A DNA stretch of 47,508 nt from Chloroflexota bacterium. GTDB lineage: Bacteria > Chloroflexota > Chloroflexia > QHBQ01. The stretch spans positions 1 through 47,508 of the forward strand of contig JANXYP010000242.1 in NCBI GenBank assembly GCA_025355955.1, written 5' to 3'. The notes beneath the pieces were generated by a model. The model had not been told where the DNA came from, made no database searches, and saw nothing but the letters and a program-made list of their open reading frames with translations. A program made the position numbers and the translations under genes. Below, in pieces: positions 9,449-18,536 of the stretch (position 1 is the first letter of the stretch; each line of letters begins with the position of its first letter).

Positions 9449-11704
9449 ATGAATACAGCGCTCAAATGGATAATCGGCATCGTGGTGGTAGCCGCCGTCG
9501 TGGTGGGCGGGTTCTTCCTGTTCAAGGGACAGCAGAACAACGCCAGCGCCGCCGCTACCGTCAATACCGCGCAGGTAACCCGCGATACAATCCAGGCCAC
9601 GGTCAGCAGCAACGGCGCGGTGCAGCCCAATGCCGACCTTAACCTCGCGTTCGGCTCGAGCGGCACCGTTGCCCAGGTCAATGTCAAGGCGGGCCAGCGA
9701 GTCAAGACTGGCGATGTGCTAGCCAAGATTGACGACAGCCAGTTGCAACTGGCGGTTACGCAGGCTCAAGCGGGCCTGGCTTCGGCACAGGCCAACCTGG
9801 ACACCACCAAAGCAGGCGCAACCCAGAAGGACCTCACCGATGCTCAGGCCACCCTGAACTCGGCTAAAGCCAGCTACGACAAGGCCAAGACTGGCGGCTA
9901 CACTGCGGGCGACATTGCCAACGCTAAGGCCCAGCTTGCCTCAGCCCAGGCCAAGCTAGCCCAACTCAAGGTTGGCCCCACTGCTACCGACATCGCTAGC
10001 GCTAAGGCGACCCTCGACTCCGCCAGGATCAAGCTAGATCAGGCCCAGCATGGTAACGCCACCACTGCGGACATCGCCAGCGCCAAGGCCGCGCTCGACT
10101 CCGCCAAGATCAAGCTGCAGCAGGCCATCAACGGCAACGCCACTGCCAGCGATATTGCCACCGCCCAGGCCGCGCTCGATGCCGCCAAGGCCAAGCTGGC
10201 TACGGTGCAGGCTGGCCCCACCCAATCGACGGTCAGCGCTGCCCAGTTGAAAGTGACGGACGCGCAAACCTCGTTGGACAAGACCATCTCGCAGCAGCAG
10301 GCCAGCGTAAACGCCGCCCTCGATGCCCGCAACCAGGCCGACAATGCGGTGCGTAACGCCCAGGATAATCTCAACACGGTGTTTGCCCAGACCCATGATA
10401 GCAACGGCAACTTCAGGAGCGATCCCACTAACTCGCCCAACCACTTTGAGGATTTGTACGCCACGGCCCAGCGCACCCTGGCCGATGCGGTCAGCAGCCA
10501 GGACAAAGCCGCCACCGCTTACAGTGATGCACTGGTGCAGCAGCAAAACAGCGTGCAGGCGGCGCAGTCCGCCCTCGCAGATGCCAAGCAGCAGCTAACC
10601 GATACCCTCAAACCCCCCACCGCTGCTTCGGATCTAGCCTCGGCCCAGTCGGCAGTGGTTTCGGCGCAAGCCAGCCTCGACAAGCTGACCAAAGGCAGCA
10701 CTAGCAGCGACATCCAGACGGCGCAACTGGCGGTGGATCAGGCCCAGGCCAGCTACAATAAGCTGACCCAGGGCAGCACTGCTTCTGACATCAAGGCGGC
10801 GCAGGATGCGGTAACCCAGGCGCAGGCCAGCTACGACAAGTTGTTTGTTGCCGCCACTCCCGACACGATTGCCGCCGCCCAGGCGGCGGTAGTCTCGGCC
10901 CAGGCCAGCTACGATAAGATCGTCAATGGCGGCACTGCCGACGACCTTGCCACCGCCCAGTCGCAGGTGGATCAGGCGCAGGCTGCGCTTGATAATCTGA
11001 AGGCGGGGCCAACCCAGCAAGCCCTCAGCGTCTCGATGGCAAGCGTGGAGCAGGCTCAGGCCACCCTCGACCTCGACAAGCTGAAGCTGGTTGATGCGGT
11101 AATCACCGCCCCGTTCGGTGGCGTGGTAAACGCGGTCAACGTGGTATCGGGGCAGGTAATCGCCAGCGGCGCCGCCGTCGAATTGATTGACGATAGCAGC
11201 TACCATATCGACATCAATGTAGGCGAGGCGGATGTATCCAAGCTGGCGCTGGGTGAGGACGTAAACATTACCTTCGATGCAGTGCCAACCGCGACCGTGA
11301 CCGGCAAGCTCACCTTCATCGCCACCAAGAGTACGGTGTCTTCAAACGTAGTCAGCTACCTTACCACCATCACCATAGACTCAAAAACCGCTGCGGCAGC
11401 GGGGGTGAAGGCGGGGATGACCGCCAACGCGAACATCATCTACTTGTCGCACGCCAGCGTGCTGCTGGTACCCAACCGCGCGATTAAGACAGTGAGCGGG
11501 CAGAAGACCGTAACCGTGCGTAGCGGGGGGGTCAACCATGACGTTGCCGTGCAGACCGGCCTGAGCGACGGCACTAACACGGAGATTACCAGCAGCGACA
11601 TCGCTGAGGGCGATACGGTGGTGATTAACGCAACCACGACGACTACGAACGGTGGCGGTGGCGGCGGTGGTCGTGGTGGTTTCGGCGGCGGCTTCGGCGG
11701 CTAA
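9449..11704 (+). CDS. HlyD/MacA-type efflux adaptor with very long repetitive coiled coil
   Basis: N-terminal TM; QPNADLNLAFGSSGTVAQVNVKAGQRVKTGDVLAKIDDSQL lipoyl-like domain; C-terminal beta-barrel region. ATG 9449 with GGAGA upstream; ORF track starts at 9401. Confidence 0.85.
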   Translation: MNTALKWIIGIVVVAAVVVGGFFLFKGQQNNASAAATVNTAQVTRDTIQATVSSNGAVQPNADLNLAFGSSGTVAQVNVKAGQRVKTGDVLAKIDDSQLQLAVTQAQAGLASAQANLDTTKAGATQKDLTDAQATLNSAKASYDKAKTGGYTAGDIANAKAQLASAQAKLAQLKVGPTATDIASAKATLDSARIKLDQAQHGNATTADIASAKAALDSAKIKLQQAINGNATASDIATAQAALDAAKAKLATVQAGPTQSTVSAAQLKVTDAQTSLDKTISQQQASVNAALDARNQADNAVRNAQDNLNTVFAQTHDSNGNFRSDPTNSPNHFEDLYATAQRTLADAVSSQDKAATAYSDALVQQQNSVQAAQSALADAKQQLTDTLKPPTAASDLASAQSAVVSAQASLDKLTKGSTSSDIQTAQLAVDQAQASYNKLTQGSTASDIKAAQDAVTQAQASYDKLFVAATPDTIAAAQAAVVSAQASYDKIVNGGTADDLATAQSQVDQAQAALDNLKAGPTQQALSVSMASVEQAQATLDLDKLKLVDAVITAPFGGVVNAVNVVSGQVIASGAAVELIDDSSYHIDINVGEADVSKLALGEDVNITFDAVPTATVTGKLTFIATKSTVSSNVVSYLTTITIDSKTAAAAGVKAGMTANANIIYLSHASVLLVPNRAIKTVSGQKTVTVRSGGVNHDVAVQTGLSDGTNTEITSSDIAEGDTVVINATTTTTNGGGGGGGRGGFGGGFGG

Positions 11705-11783
11705 TGCGGACGGCCTGGTTGTTCCCAACCCAATGTAGGGGCGGGATTTATCCCGCCCTGACCCAGCGACACAGGAGCAAGTA

Positions 11784-12578
11784 ATGAGCAATCGTGTAGT
11801 TATCGAAGTAGACAGGCTGGTGAAGACCTATGAGATGGGCGATGTGCTGGTCAACGCCCTGCGCGGGGTCAGCTTCACCATCACCCAGGGCGAGATGATT
11901 GCGATTATGGGGCCATCCGGCAGCGGCAAAAGTACGCTGATGAACCTGCTCGGTTGCCTGGATGTGCCAACCAGCGGCATCTACAAGCTGGATGGCGATG
12001 AGGTTGGCAAGTTGAGCGGCGCGGCGCTAGCGAAAGCCAGGAGCAAGAAGATCGGCTTCGTCTTCCAGCAATTCAACCTTCTATCGCGCACCTCGGCACT
12101 GGAAAACGTCGAGTTGCCGATGATGTACGCGGGCATCAGCAGCGCTAAGGAGCGGCGTGAACGTGCGGTTGCCGCGCTTACCGCAGTCGGTCTCGCTGAT
12201 CGCCTGCATCACCGCCCCAACGAGCTATCTGGCGGCCAGCAGCAGCGGGTCGCGATCGCCCGCTCCCTGGTCAACAGCCCGACAATCATGCTGGCCGACG
12301 AGCCTACTGGCAACCTCGATAGCCGCAGCAGCGAGGAGATTATGGCAATCTTCCAGCGGCTGAACTACGAGCAGGGCATCACCGTTATCTTCGTCACCCA
12401 CGAGCCAGAAATTGCCGCGCACACACGCCGCATCCTACGCATCCGCGACGGTCTGCTAGCTAGCGACGAGCCGGTACTCAGCCCAGTCATCATCGGTGTG
12501 CCTACCAAACAAGAGCCAGACAAAGCGCAGCTCAACGGCCAGAGCGAAATATTGCCCATCGCGGCGGGCGTGGCCTGA
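11784..12578 (+). CDS. ABC transporter ATP-binding protein (MacB/LolD-type)
   Basis: Walker [10 protein letters not shown], signature [15 protein letters not shown], Walker [13 protein letters not shown]. Confidence 0.95.
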   Translation: MSNRVVIEVDRLVKTYEMGDVLVNALRGVSFTITQGEMIAIMGPSGSGKSTLMNLLGCLDVPTSGIYKLDGDEVGKLSGAALAKARSKKIGFVFQQFNLLSRTSALENVELPMMYAGISSAKERRERAVAALTAVGLADRLHHRPNELSGGQQQRVAIARSLVNSPTIMLADEPTGNLDSRSSEEIMAIFQRLNYEQGITVIFVTHEPEIAAHTRRILRIRDGLLASDEPVLSPVIIGVPTKQEPDKAQLNGQSEILPIAAGVA

Positions 12579-12592
12579 ACCAGGAGAACGTT

Positions 12593-13870
12593 ATGGGACT
12601 TCTACAGAGTATTCGGGTTGCCAGCCGCAGCCTGATGGGGAACAAACTCCGCACCATCCTGACCATGTTGGGCATCATCATCGGTGTGGCTGCGGTCATC
12701 GCCTTGATGGCCCTGGGCAGTGGCACCACTGCCAGCATCAACGCACAGCTGCAGGCGAACGGCACCAACCTGCTAACCGTCCGCGCAGGCGGTGGCGGCT
12801 TCGGGCCAGGCGGCCCTGGCGGCGGGGTGGGTAGCGCAGCCACCCTTACTTACGAGGATGCAGTCGCGCTTGCCGATGCTGCCAACGTGCCGGATGCGGC
12901 AGCGGTGGTGCCAGAGTTGGACGGCAACGCCCAGGTGGTCTACGCGGGCCAGAACAACAACTATCGCATCATCAGCACCACGCCAAACTATGGCGACGTT
13001 CACAACGATGCCACCAGCGAGGGTAACTGGTTCGACCTGACAGCGGTGAACGCTTCGCAGAATGTCGCGGTCATCGGCGCAACCGTGGTCACTGACATCT
13101 TCAACGGCACTGACCCGATCGGGCAGAGCATCCTGATCAACCGCCTCAGCTTCCGGGTGATCGGCGTGCTGGCAACTAAAGGCGGCAGCGGGTTCGGCAG
13201 CGTCGACGACCAGGTGTTCGTGCCGATCACCACGGGCTTCACCAAGCTGTTCGGCAAGCGGGCTGCCGTTGGCATCAAGGGTCACAGCGTCAGCAACATC
13301 ACCATCCAGGCGAGCGGTGCGAACACCACCAGCCAGGTGACTACAGAGGCAACCGATGTGCTGACTACCCGCCACAACATCGTGGTTGGTGGCACCAACG
13401 ATTTTAGCATCATCAACCAGGCATCCTTGCTCACCACCCTGGACAACATACTGGGCGCGATCACCGGCTTCCTGGGGGCAATCGCCTTCATCGCCTTGCT
13501 GGTGGGTGGCATCGGCATCATGAACATCATGCTGGTCAGTGTTACCGAGCGCACCCGCGAGATCGGTATCCGCAAGGCGGTGGGCGCAACCGAGGGCAAC
13601 ATCCTCACCCAGTTTCTGGTCGAAGCGATCATGGTCAGCGTGTTCGGCGGCATCCTCGGCATCGGGTTGGGGGCGCTGATCAGCTTTGTGGTCAGCTCAT
13701 TGGGCGGGCGGCTGTCGCTATTCGGTGGCACCACCATCACCGCCCAGATTGACCCCAGTGCGGTGTTGCTGGCAGTCGGTTTCAGCGTCGCCATCGGTTT
13801 GTTCTTCGGCATATACCCGGCCCGCCGCGCCGCACGGCTCAACCCGATTGACGCGCTGCGCTACGAGTAA
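12593..13870 (+). CDS. ABC transporter permease (MacB/FtsX family)
   Basis: N-terminal NKLRTILTMLGIIIGVAAVIALMALGSG; C-terminal VGGIGIMNIMLVSVTERTREIGIRKAVGAT. Confidence 0.95.
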   Translation: MGLLQSIRVASRSLMGNKLRTILTMLGIIIGVAAVIALMALGSGTTASINAQLQANGTNLLTVRAGGGGFGPGGPGGGVGSAATLTYEDAVALADAANVPDAAAVVPELDGNAQVVYAGQNNNYRIISTTPNYGDVHNDATSEGNWFDLTAVNASQNVAVIGATVVTDIFNGTDPIGQSILINRLSFRVIGVLATKGGSGFGSVDDQVFVPITTGFTKLFGKRAAVGIKGHSVSNITIQASGANTTSQVTTEATDVLTTRHNIVVGGTNDFSIINQASLLTTLDNILGAITGFLGAIAFIALLVGGIGIMNIMLVSVTERTREIGIRKAVGATEGNILTQFLVEAIMVSVFGGILGIGLGALISFVVSSLGGRLSLFGGTTITAQIDPSAVLLAVGFSVAIGLFFGIYPARRAARLNPIDALRYE

Positions 13871-13874
13871 AGCA

Positions 13875-13991
13875 GTTGAAAGTGAAAAGTGAAAAGTTGA
13901 AAGTAGGAGTTGTCGGCTACCTAGCACGGTATCTCCCACTTTCCACAAAACTCTCAGTTTCAGCTTTCAACTTTCAACTTTCAACTTTCAA
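13875..13991. repeat. inverted pair of heptamer arrays (GTTGAAA)4 / (CTTTCAA)4
   Basis: GTTGAAA GTGAAAA GTGAAAA GTTGAAA at 13875-13902; four CTTTCAA at 13964-13991. Confidence 0.85.
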
Positions 13992-14012
13992 CTAAAGCAA
14001 GGAGAAACAACC

Positions 14013-14678
14013 ATGTCAACCGATTACAACAAAAACCCCCTACCCCCCATGCCAATGCAGCCTGCGCCACTGCCGCCGGTAGAGCAGGTGCAGGTGAAAA
14101 AGAAGAGCAGCGGAGTGAACATCCCTACCTTCATCGTCAGCCTGGTGGTGGTTGCCGCGCTGGCAGGCGCAGGTGGCTGGTTCCTCGGCAACAACGGCGG
14201 CTACAGCAACGCGCAAAGCGACTTCCGCAATGATGCAAGAACCTTTGCCCAGAATGCGGGAGGCGCTGGTGGCTTCGGTGCGTTCGGCGCAGGCGGTGCG
14301 GGCGGCGCAGGTGCGACTGGCACACCCGGCGCGCGGCGCGGCACAGGTGCGGGTGGCTTCGGTGGTGGCGGCAACACCGGCAAAATCACGGCAGTCAACG
14401 GCAACAGCATTACCCTGGAGACCGCCAATAGCACCATCACCGTCAACACCGATAGTAACACCAAGGTCATCAACATAGGCACCGGCACAGTTGGCGACCT
14501 GAAGGTGGGCCAGCGCGTGACTGTGACGGGCGCAACCACCGGCAGCACGCAAACGGCTACCAACATCCTTATTGGCAATATCACCGGCCTGTTCGGCCGG
14601 CCCGGCGGCACTGGCGGTACTGGTGGCACTGGTGGCACTGGCGGCACAGGTAGTGGCGCGCCCGGTGGCAATGGCTAA
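14013..14678 (+). CDS. membrane-anchored glycine-rich protein with DUF5666-like domain
   Basis: Single TM (VSLVVVAALAGAGGWFLG), ITAVNGNSITLETANSTITVNTDSNTKV...LKVGQRVTVTGATTG, Gly/Thr-rich tail; follows the exporter operon. Confidence 0.65.
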   Translation: MSTDYNKNPLPPMPMQPAPLPPVEQVQVKKKSSGVNIPTFIVSLVVVAALAGAGGWFLGNNGGYSNAQSDFRNDARTFAQNAGGAGGFGAFGAGGAGGAGATGTPGARRGTGAGGFGGGGNTGKITAVNGNSITLETANSTITVNTDSNTKVINIGTGTVGDLKVGQRVTVTGATTGSTQTATNILIGNITGLFGRPGGTGGTGGTGGTGGTGSGAPGGNG

Positions 14679-14701
14679 TCTCAATATCCAGCTTATAGTC
14701 G

Positions 14702-14740
14702 AGCAGCCCCAGCGACGACTCGCGGGGCTGCTTTGCTGTT
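14702..14740 (+). terminator. terminator of the exporter operon
   Basis: AGCAGCCCC / GGGGCTGCT stem followed by TTGCTGTT. Confidence 0.6.
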
Positions 14741-14741
14741 G

Positions 14742-14833
14742 AGGGTGCGCGTCACGTTCTTGCATAACCGACCGGGGCGAACCGTTGTTAGCCCCTACGG
14801 ACGTTTGCCTTGCAAGAATGTGACGCGCACCCT
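14742..14833. repeat. 92-bp inverted-repeat element
   Basis: Ends AGGGTGCGCGTCACGTTCTTGCA and TGCAAGAATGTGACGCGCACCCT: 23-bp terminal inverted repeats, one mismatch. Confidence 0.75.
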
Positions 14834-14955
14834 TCTCTGTTCAGGTGCGGTTTGTCATAGCTTGATGCCTGGGGTCGGATGCAATCCGCCCCTACGACAT
14901 TTCCAAGCTGCAATTTGATGAACTGCAACCCACCCCACCTTCCACCTTCTGCCCT

Positions 14956-16602
14956 CTACCTTCTACCCTCGGCATACTCACTCCAGCCGCCCTCGAACTG
15001 GCGCAGGCTGCCGTCGCGTAGCTCCCAGATGCGATCGGCTACACGATCGAGGAAGTAGCGGTCATGGGAGATGACGATGACGGTGCCGGGGTAGTCGTCA
15101 AGGGCGCGCTCCAGCACCTCAGCGCTCTGGATGTCGAGGTTGTTGGTTGGCTCATCGAGCAGCAGGCAATTCGCCCCCCCCAGCATCAGGCAAGCCAGTT
15201 GCAGCCGTGCCTTCTCCCCGCCGCTGAGGGTGCTAACTAGGCGGCCCGCCTGCTCGTAGCCGAACATGAAGCGGCCGAGGAAGCCGTAAGCCTGCTGCTC
15301 ATACATCGGCTTGAGGTCGCGGATGGTCTGCGCCAGGGTCTTGTCCATGTCTAGCGATTGATGCTCCTGGGTGTAGAAGCCGGGCGCGATGCTGGGGCCG
15401 ATCCACACCTCACCGCTGCTGGGTTGCAAATCACCTGCGATCAGGCGGAACAGCACCGACTTGCCCGCCCCGTTCCCCCCCACGATACCAACGCGCTCAC
15501 CATGCCGCACCAGCCCATTTAGCCCGTGTAGCACGCTGACCTCACCATAGCCGTTGGCGGCGAACGACTTACTAACCTCGCGTAGCTCCACTACCTTCTG
15601 CCCGCCCCGCGACATGGGGTGCAACGCCAGCCCCATGCGGCGACGTTCCAGCACCGGCTTGTCTACCCGCTCGATGCGGTCAATCCGATGCTGAGTGGCC
15701 CGCGCCTTACGCATCAGTTTCTCTTTAGCGGCGGTACGGCTGGCCCAATCCTTGAAGCGGGCGACCACCTGCTCTAGCCGCTGAATCTCCTTCTGCTGGT
15801 CCTGATAATTCGCCATCTGCTGCGCCTGGGTCAATTCCTTCTGCACCGCGAACGCCGAGTAGTCGCCGTCGTACAGCTTCAGCCGCCCGTCTTCCAGTTC
15901 GGCGATCTGCGTGACCGTCTCATCTAGTAGATAACGGTCATGGGAGATGACGATCACTCCACCCGCGAAGTCGCGGATGACCGCCTCCAGTCGCGCCTTG
16001 CCTTCCAGGTCGAGATGGTTGTCCGGTTCGTCGAGCAACAGCAGGTCGGGGGCGGCCAGGATACAGCGGGCGATATGAGCCAGCTTCTTCTGGCCGCCGC
16101 TCATCGTCGCCAGCAATTCGCCAAACTCTTCGTCGCTGAAGCCAAGTTCGCGCAGCAGGCCGATGGCCTGGTTCAGCAGGCGCGGTCCGCCAGCAGCTTC
16201 GTATTCTTCGAGCAGGCGGGCGTGTTCCGCGCTGGTTTGTTCTAGCGCGGCCATGTTCTCGTACACAGCGGGGTCGGCAAAGGCGGCTTCGACCCGCTCG
16301 ATCGCCGCGCTGATGTGGGCCAGCTCAGGCTTGGCTTGCAGGGCAATCGCCAGCGGCGTGCTGCTCTCTGGCACCGGCACCTCCTGCGGCAGATAGGCGA
16401 TCCGCAACCCGCGCCGCGATACGACCTGCCCCTCGTCGGGTGATTCCAACGCGGCCACCAGCCGCAGCAGGCTCGACTTGCCCGCGCCGTTCGGCCCCAC
16501 CAGGCCGATGCGCTCACCCTCACCGATCTGCCAGGACAGATTCTCGAATACGGGCAGCGTACTGTAGTACCGCGCCACCTTCTCCACGCTCAAAAGCAAC
16601 AC
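14956..16602 (-). CDS. ABC-F family ATPase
   Basis: Two ABC domains (GPNGAGKSS..., GGNGAGKSV...), MSGGQKK and LSGGEKARLQLA, no TM. Confidence 0.92.
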   Translation of the reverse strand: MLLLSVEKVARYYSTLPVFENLSWQIGEGERIGLVGPNGAGKSSLLRLVAALESPDEGQVVSRRGLRIAYLPQEVPVPESSTPLAIALQAKPELAHISAAIERVEAAFADPAVYENMAALEQTSAEHARLLEEYEAAGGPRLLNQAIGLLRELGFSDEEFGELLATMSGGQKKLAHIARCILAAPDLLLLDEPDNHLDLEGKARLEAVIRDFAGGVIVISHDRYLLDETVTQIAELEDGRLKLYDGDYSAFAVQKELTQAQQMANYQDQQKEIQRLEQVVARFKDWASRTAAKEKLMRKARATQHRIDRIERVDKPVLERRRMGLALHPMSRGGQKVVELREVSKSFAANGYGEVSVLHGLNGLVRHGERVGIVGGNGAGKSVLFRLIAGDLQPSSGEVWIGPSIAPGFYTQEHQSLDMDKTLAQTIRDLKPMYEQQAYGFLGRFMFGYEQAGRLVSTLSGGEKARLQLACLMLGGANCLLLDEPTNNLDIQSAEVLERALDDYPGTVIVISHDRYFLDRVADRIWELRDGSLRQFEGGWSEYAEGRR

Positions 16603-16630
16603 CTGTGGTCATCTCCTTGCTGTAATATGC

Positions 16631-16669
16631 CCAACGTCCGCGCTATGTTAGCATAAGCGCGGACGTTGG
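16631..16669. promoter_or_regulatory. strong hairpin between the DUF151 and ABC-F genes
   Basis: Perfect 14-bp stem CCAACGTCCGCGCT / AGCGCGGACGTTGG, 11-nt loop. Confidence 0.6.
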
Positions 16670-16695
16670 CAATCAGTCATTGGATGTAGAGATGC

Positions 16696-17247
16696 TTATT
16701 TCTTATCGCCAATGTCGTCTATGTCAAGGGTGTTGATGAAGTCGCGGAAGACAGCCAGACCCTTATCAGTGGCCGTATCGTGAGCCTGGGCAAGGCCCAC
16801 ATCGTCAGCAATGCGATCGACATCGCTGATCGGGTTGCCTTCAATCGTCATGCTAGCGTGATCCATCACCGCATCCTCGACCAGGATGGGGGCATGGACG
16901 CGCACAGCAAGGGCAATTGCGTCGCTGGAGCGGCTGTCCACCTCGACGTGGCGACCGCCGACATCCAGCACGATGCGGGCATGGTAGACCTCATCGTGCA
17001 TCTCGCTAATCAGAATATGAGTGACTTGACCGCCCAGTTCGATGATGATATTTCGCATCAGATCGTGGGTTAGCGGGCGCGAGAACGGCACTTGTTGCAA
17101 CTCCTGGGCAATTGCATCCGCCTCATAAGGGCCAATCCAAATTGGCAGGTAGCGTTCGCGGTTGACATCACGGAGGATTACCACCCGCTGCTGGGTTACC
17201 AGGCTGACACGGATGCTTTCTATTCTAGTTTCAACCATTTTACACAC
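16696..17247 (-). CDS. bifunctional nuclease family (DUF151) protein
   Basis: LPIWIGPYEADAIAQELQQVPFSRPLTHDLMRNIIIELGG...VDSRSSDAIALAVRVHAPI. Confidence 0.88.
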   Translation of the reverse strand: MCKMVETRIESIRVSLVTQQRVVILRDVNRERYLPIWIGPYEADAIAQELQQVPFSRPLTHDLMRNIIIELGGQVTHILISEMHDEVYHARIVLDVGGRHVEVDSRSSDAIALAVRVHAPILVEDAVMDHASMTIEGNPISDVDRIADDVGLAQAHDTATDKGLAVFRDFINTLDIDDIGDKK

Positions 17248-17381
17248 CCTCCTTCAGGGGCAACGCGAGTCTGGTTACGCCCGTGTGCAAAGGATAAGGA
17301 ACAGGGCAGGCAACGCTGCCTGCTAGCCAATTCTATTTTACAACCTTTCGCCCCATTTGCCAAATACCCTGGGCGTTTGGG

Positions 17382-17465
17382 GGGTGTTACGAGTTATTGG
17401 GTAAACGTAGGGGCGGGCCACCGCCCGCCCTGGTGAGCGAACAAGCTACCCAATAACTTTATCAC
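17382..17465. repeat. inverted-repeat element with palindromic core, flanked by direct repeats
   Basis: AGTTATTGGGTA...TACCCAATAACT around GTAGGGGCGGGCCACCGCCCGCCCTGG; ACCCTGGGCGTTTGGG at 17366-17381 and 17466-17481. Confidence 0.7.
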
Positions 17466-17835
17466 ACCCTGGGCGTTTGGGTAGGGAGGTGGCAAAGTCG
17501 GCACCCTGGGCCGGATAAATCCCCTCCCCTACAAGCACGAAACCGATGTAGGGGTGCAATAAATTGCGCCCTGATGAGCGTGCCAGTTCCTTGAATTAGC
17601 GCCATCGCTTAGTAGCGCTGCAACGATCGGAGCTTCGCTCCCAGCCCTCACTAACCTGGCGGCGTGCCGCTATTCCCCAGAGCGGTTGCACAGTCGGCAT
17701 ATTTATAGGTTGATTACGGCGCAGCCAGCGGTGGCACAAACATTGCCCATAGTTTTAGCGGCGAACGTTGGCTCATCCACGCAGCAGCCACAATTTAAAA
17801 TCTAAAATCTAAAATCACAAGAGGGAGACAAACTA

Positions 17836-18459
17836 ATGGTTAGCCATGCAACAACGAAGCGCGGCAATAGTAACGGTAATAACGAGGCGCAGCCGATCCT
17901 CAATCAGCGTGGGCGGGAGCTGCAGAAGTACGGCACCCTGCGCGACCTGCCCATTGGCATGGATCGCAAAGTGCGTGGGGAAAGTTGTGAGCTACTTAAC
18001 CAGATTTTGGCCGATACGGCTATTCTGTATAATCTGTACAAAAAGCACCACTGGCTGGTGGCAGGCCACACCTTCTACCAGTTGCACCTGCTGTTCGACA
18101 AGCACGCCGAGGAGCAACTGGAATTGGTAGACCTGCTGGCCGAGCGGGTGCAGTCGCTGGGCGGCATCGCAGTCAGCGACCCGCGCCACGTGGCCGAAAT
18201 CACCAAGATCGAGCGACCACCGAACGGCGCAGAGGAGGTGCCGGAGATGATCTCGCGGCTGCTAGAGGCCCACGAGATCATCATCAAGGAGACGCGCGCG
18301 GCGGTTGAAAAGACCGAGGAGAGCAAGGACTGGGGCAGCAACGACATCCTGATGAGCGATGTGCTGCGCCGCAACGAACTGCAGGTATGGTTCGTCGCCG
18401 AACACCTGGTGGACGCGCCGCTGGTGCATGAAAGCGGCAACAGTAGCAGGGAGAGATAA
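17836..18459 (+). CDS. Dps-like ferritin-family protein
   Basis: LYKKHHWLVAGHTFYQLHLLFDKHAEEQLELVDLLAERVQSLGG. Confidence 0.88.
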   Translation: MVSHATTKRGNSNGNNEAQPILNQRGRELQKYGTLRDLPIGMDRKVRGESCELLNQILADTAILYNLYKKHHWLVAGHTFYQLHLLFDKHAEEQLELVDLLAERVQSLGGIAVSDPRHVAEITKIERPPNGAEEVPEMISRLLEAHEIIIKETRAAVEKTEESKDWGSNDILMSDVLRRNELQVWFVAEHLVDAPLVHESGNSSRER

Positions 18460-18502
18460 AGGCTGGTTCGTCCTCGCCTAATTTTCCCTCATCACAATAA
18501 GT

Positions 18503-18536
18503 GCGGGGCGCGCCATTGGTGCGCCCCGCTTTAATT
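18503..18536. terminator. terminator between convergent dps-like and flippase genes
   Basis: GCGGGGCGC-GCCATTGGT-GCGCCCCGC followed by TTTAATTTT. Confidence 0.8.

Noticed and set aside
9382-11791. Long antisense ORFs over the HlyD gene (10034..10546, 10634..11206, 10039..10515)
   Set aside because: GC-rich repetitive coding leaves antisense frames open; their repeats mirror the sense repeats and no domain is recognisable.
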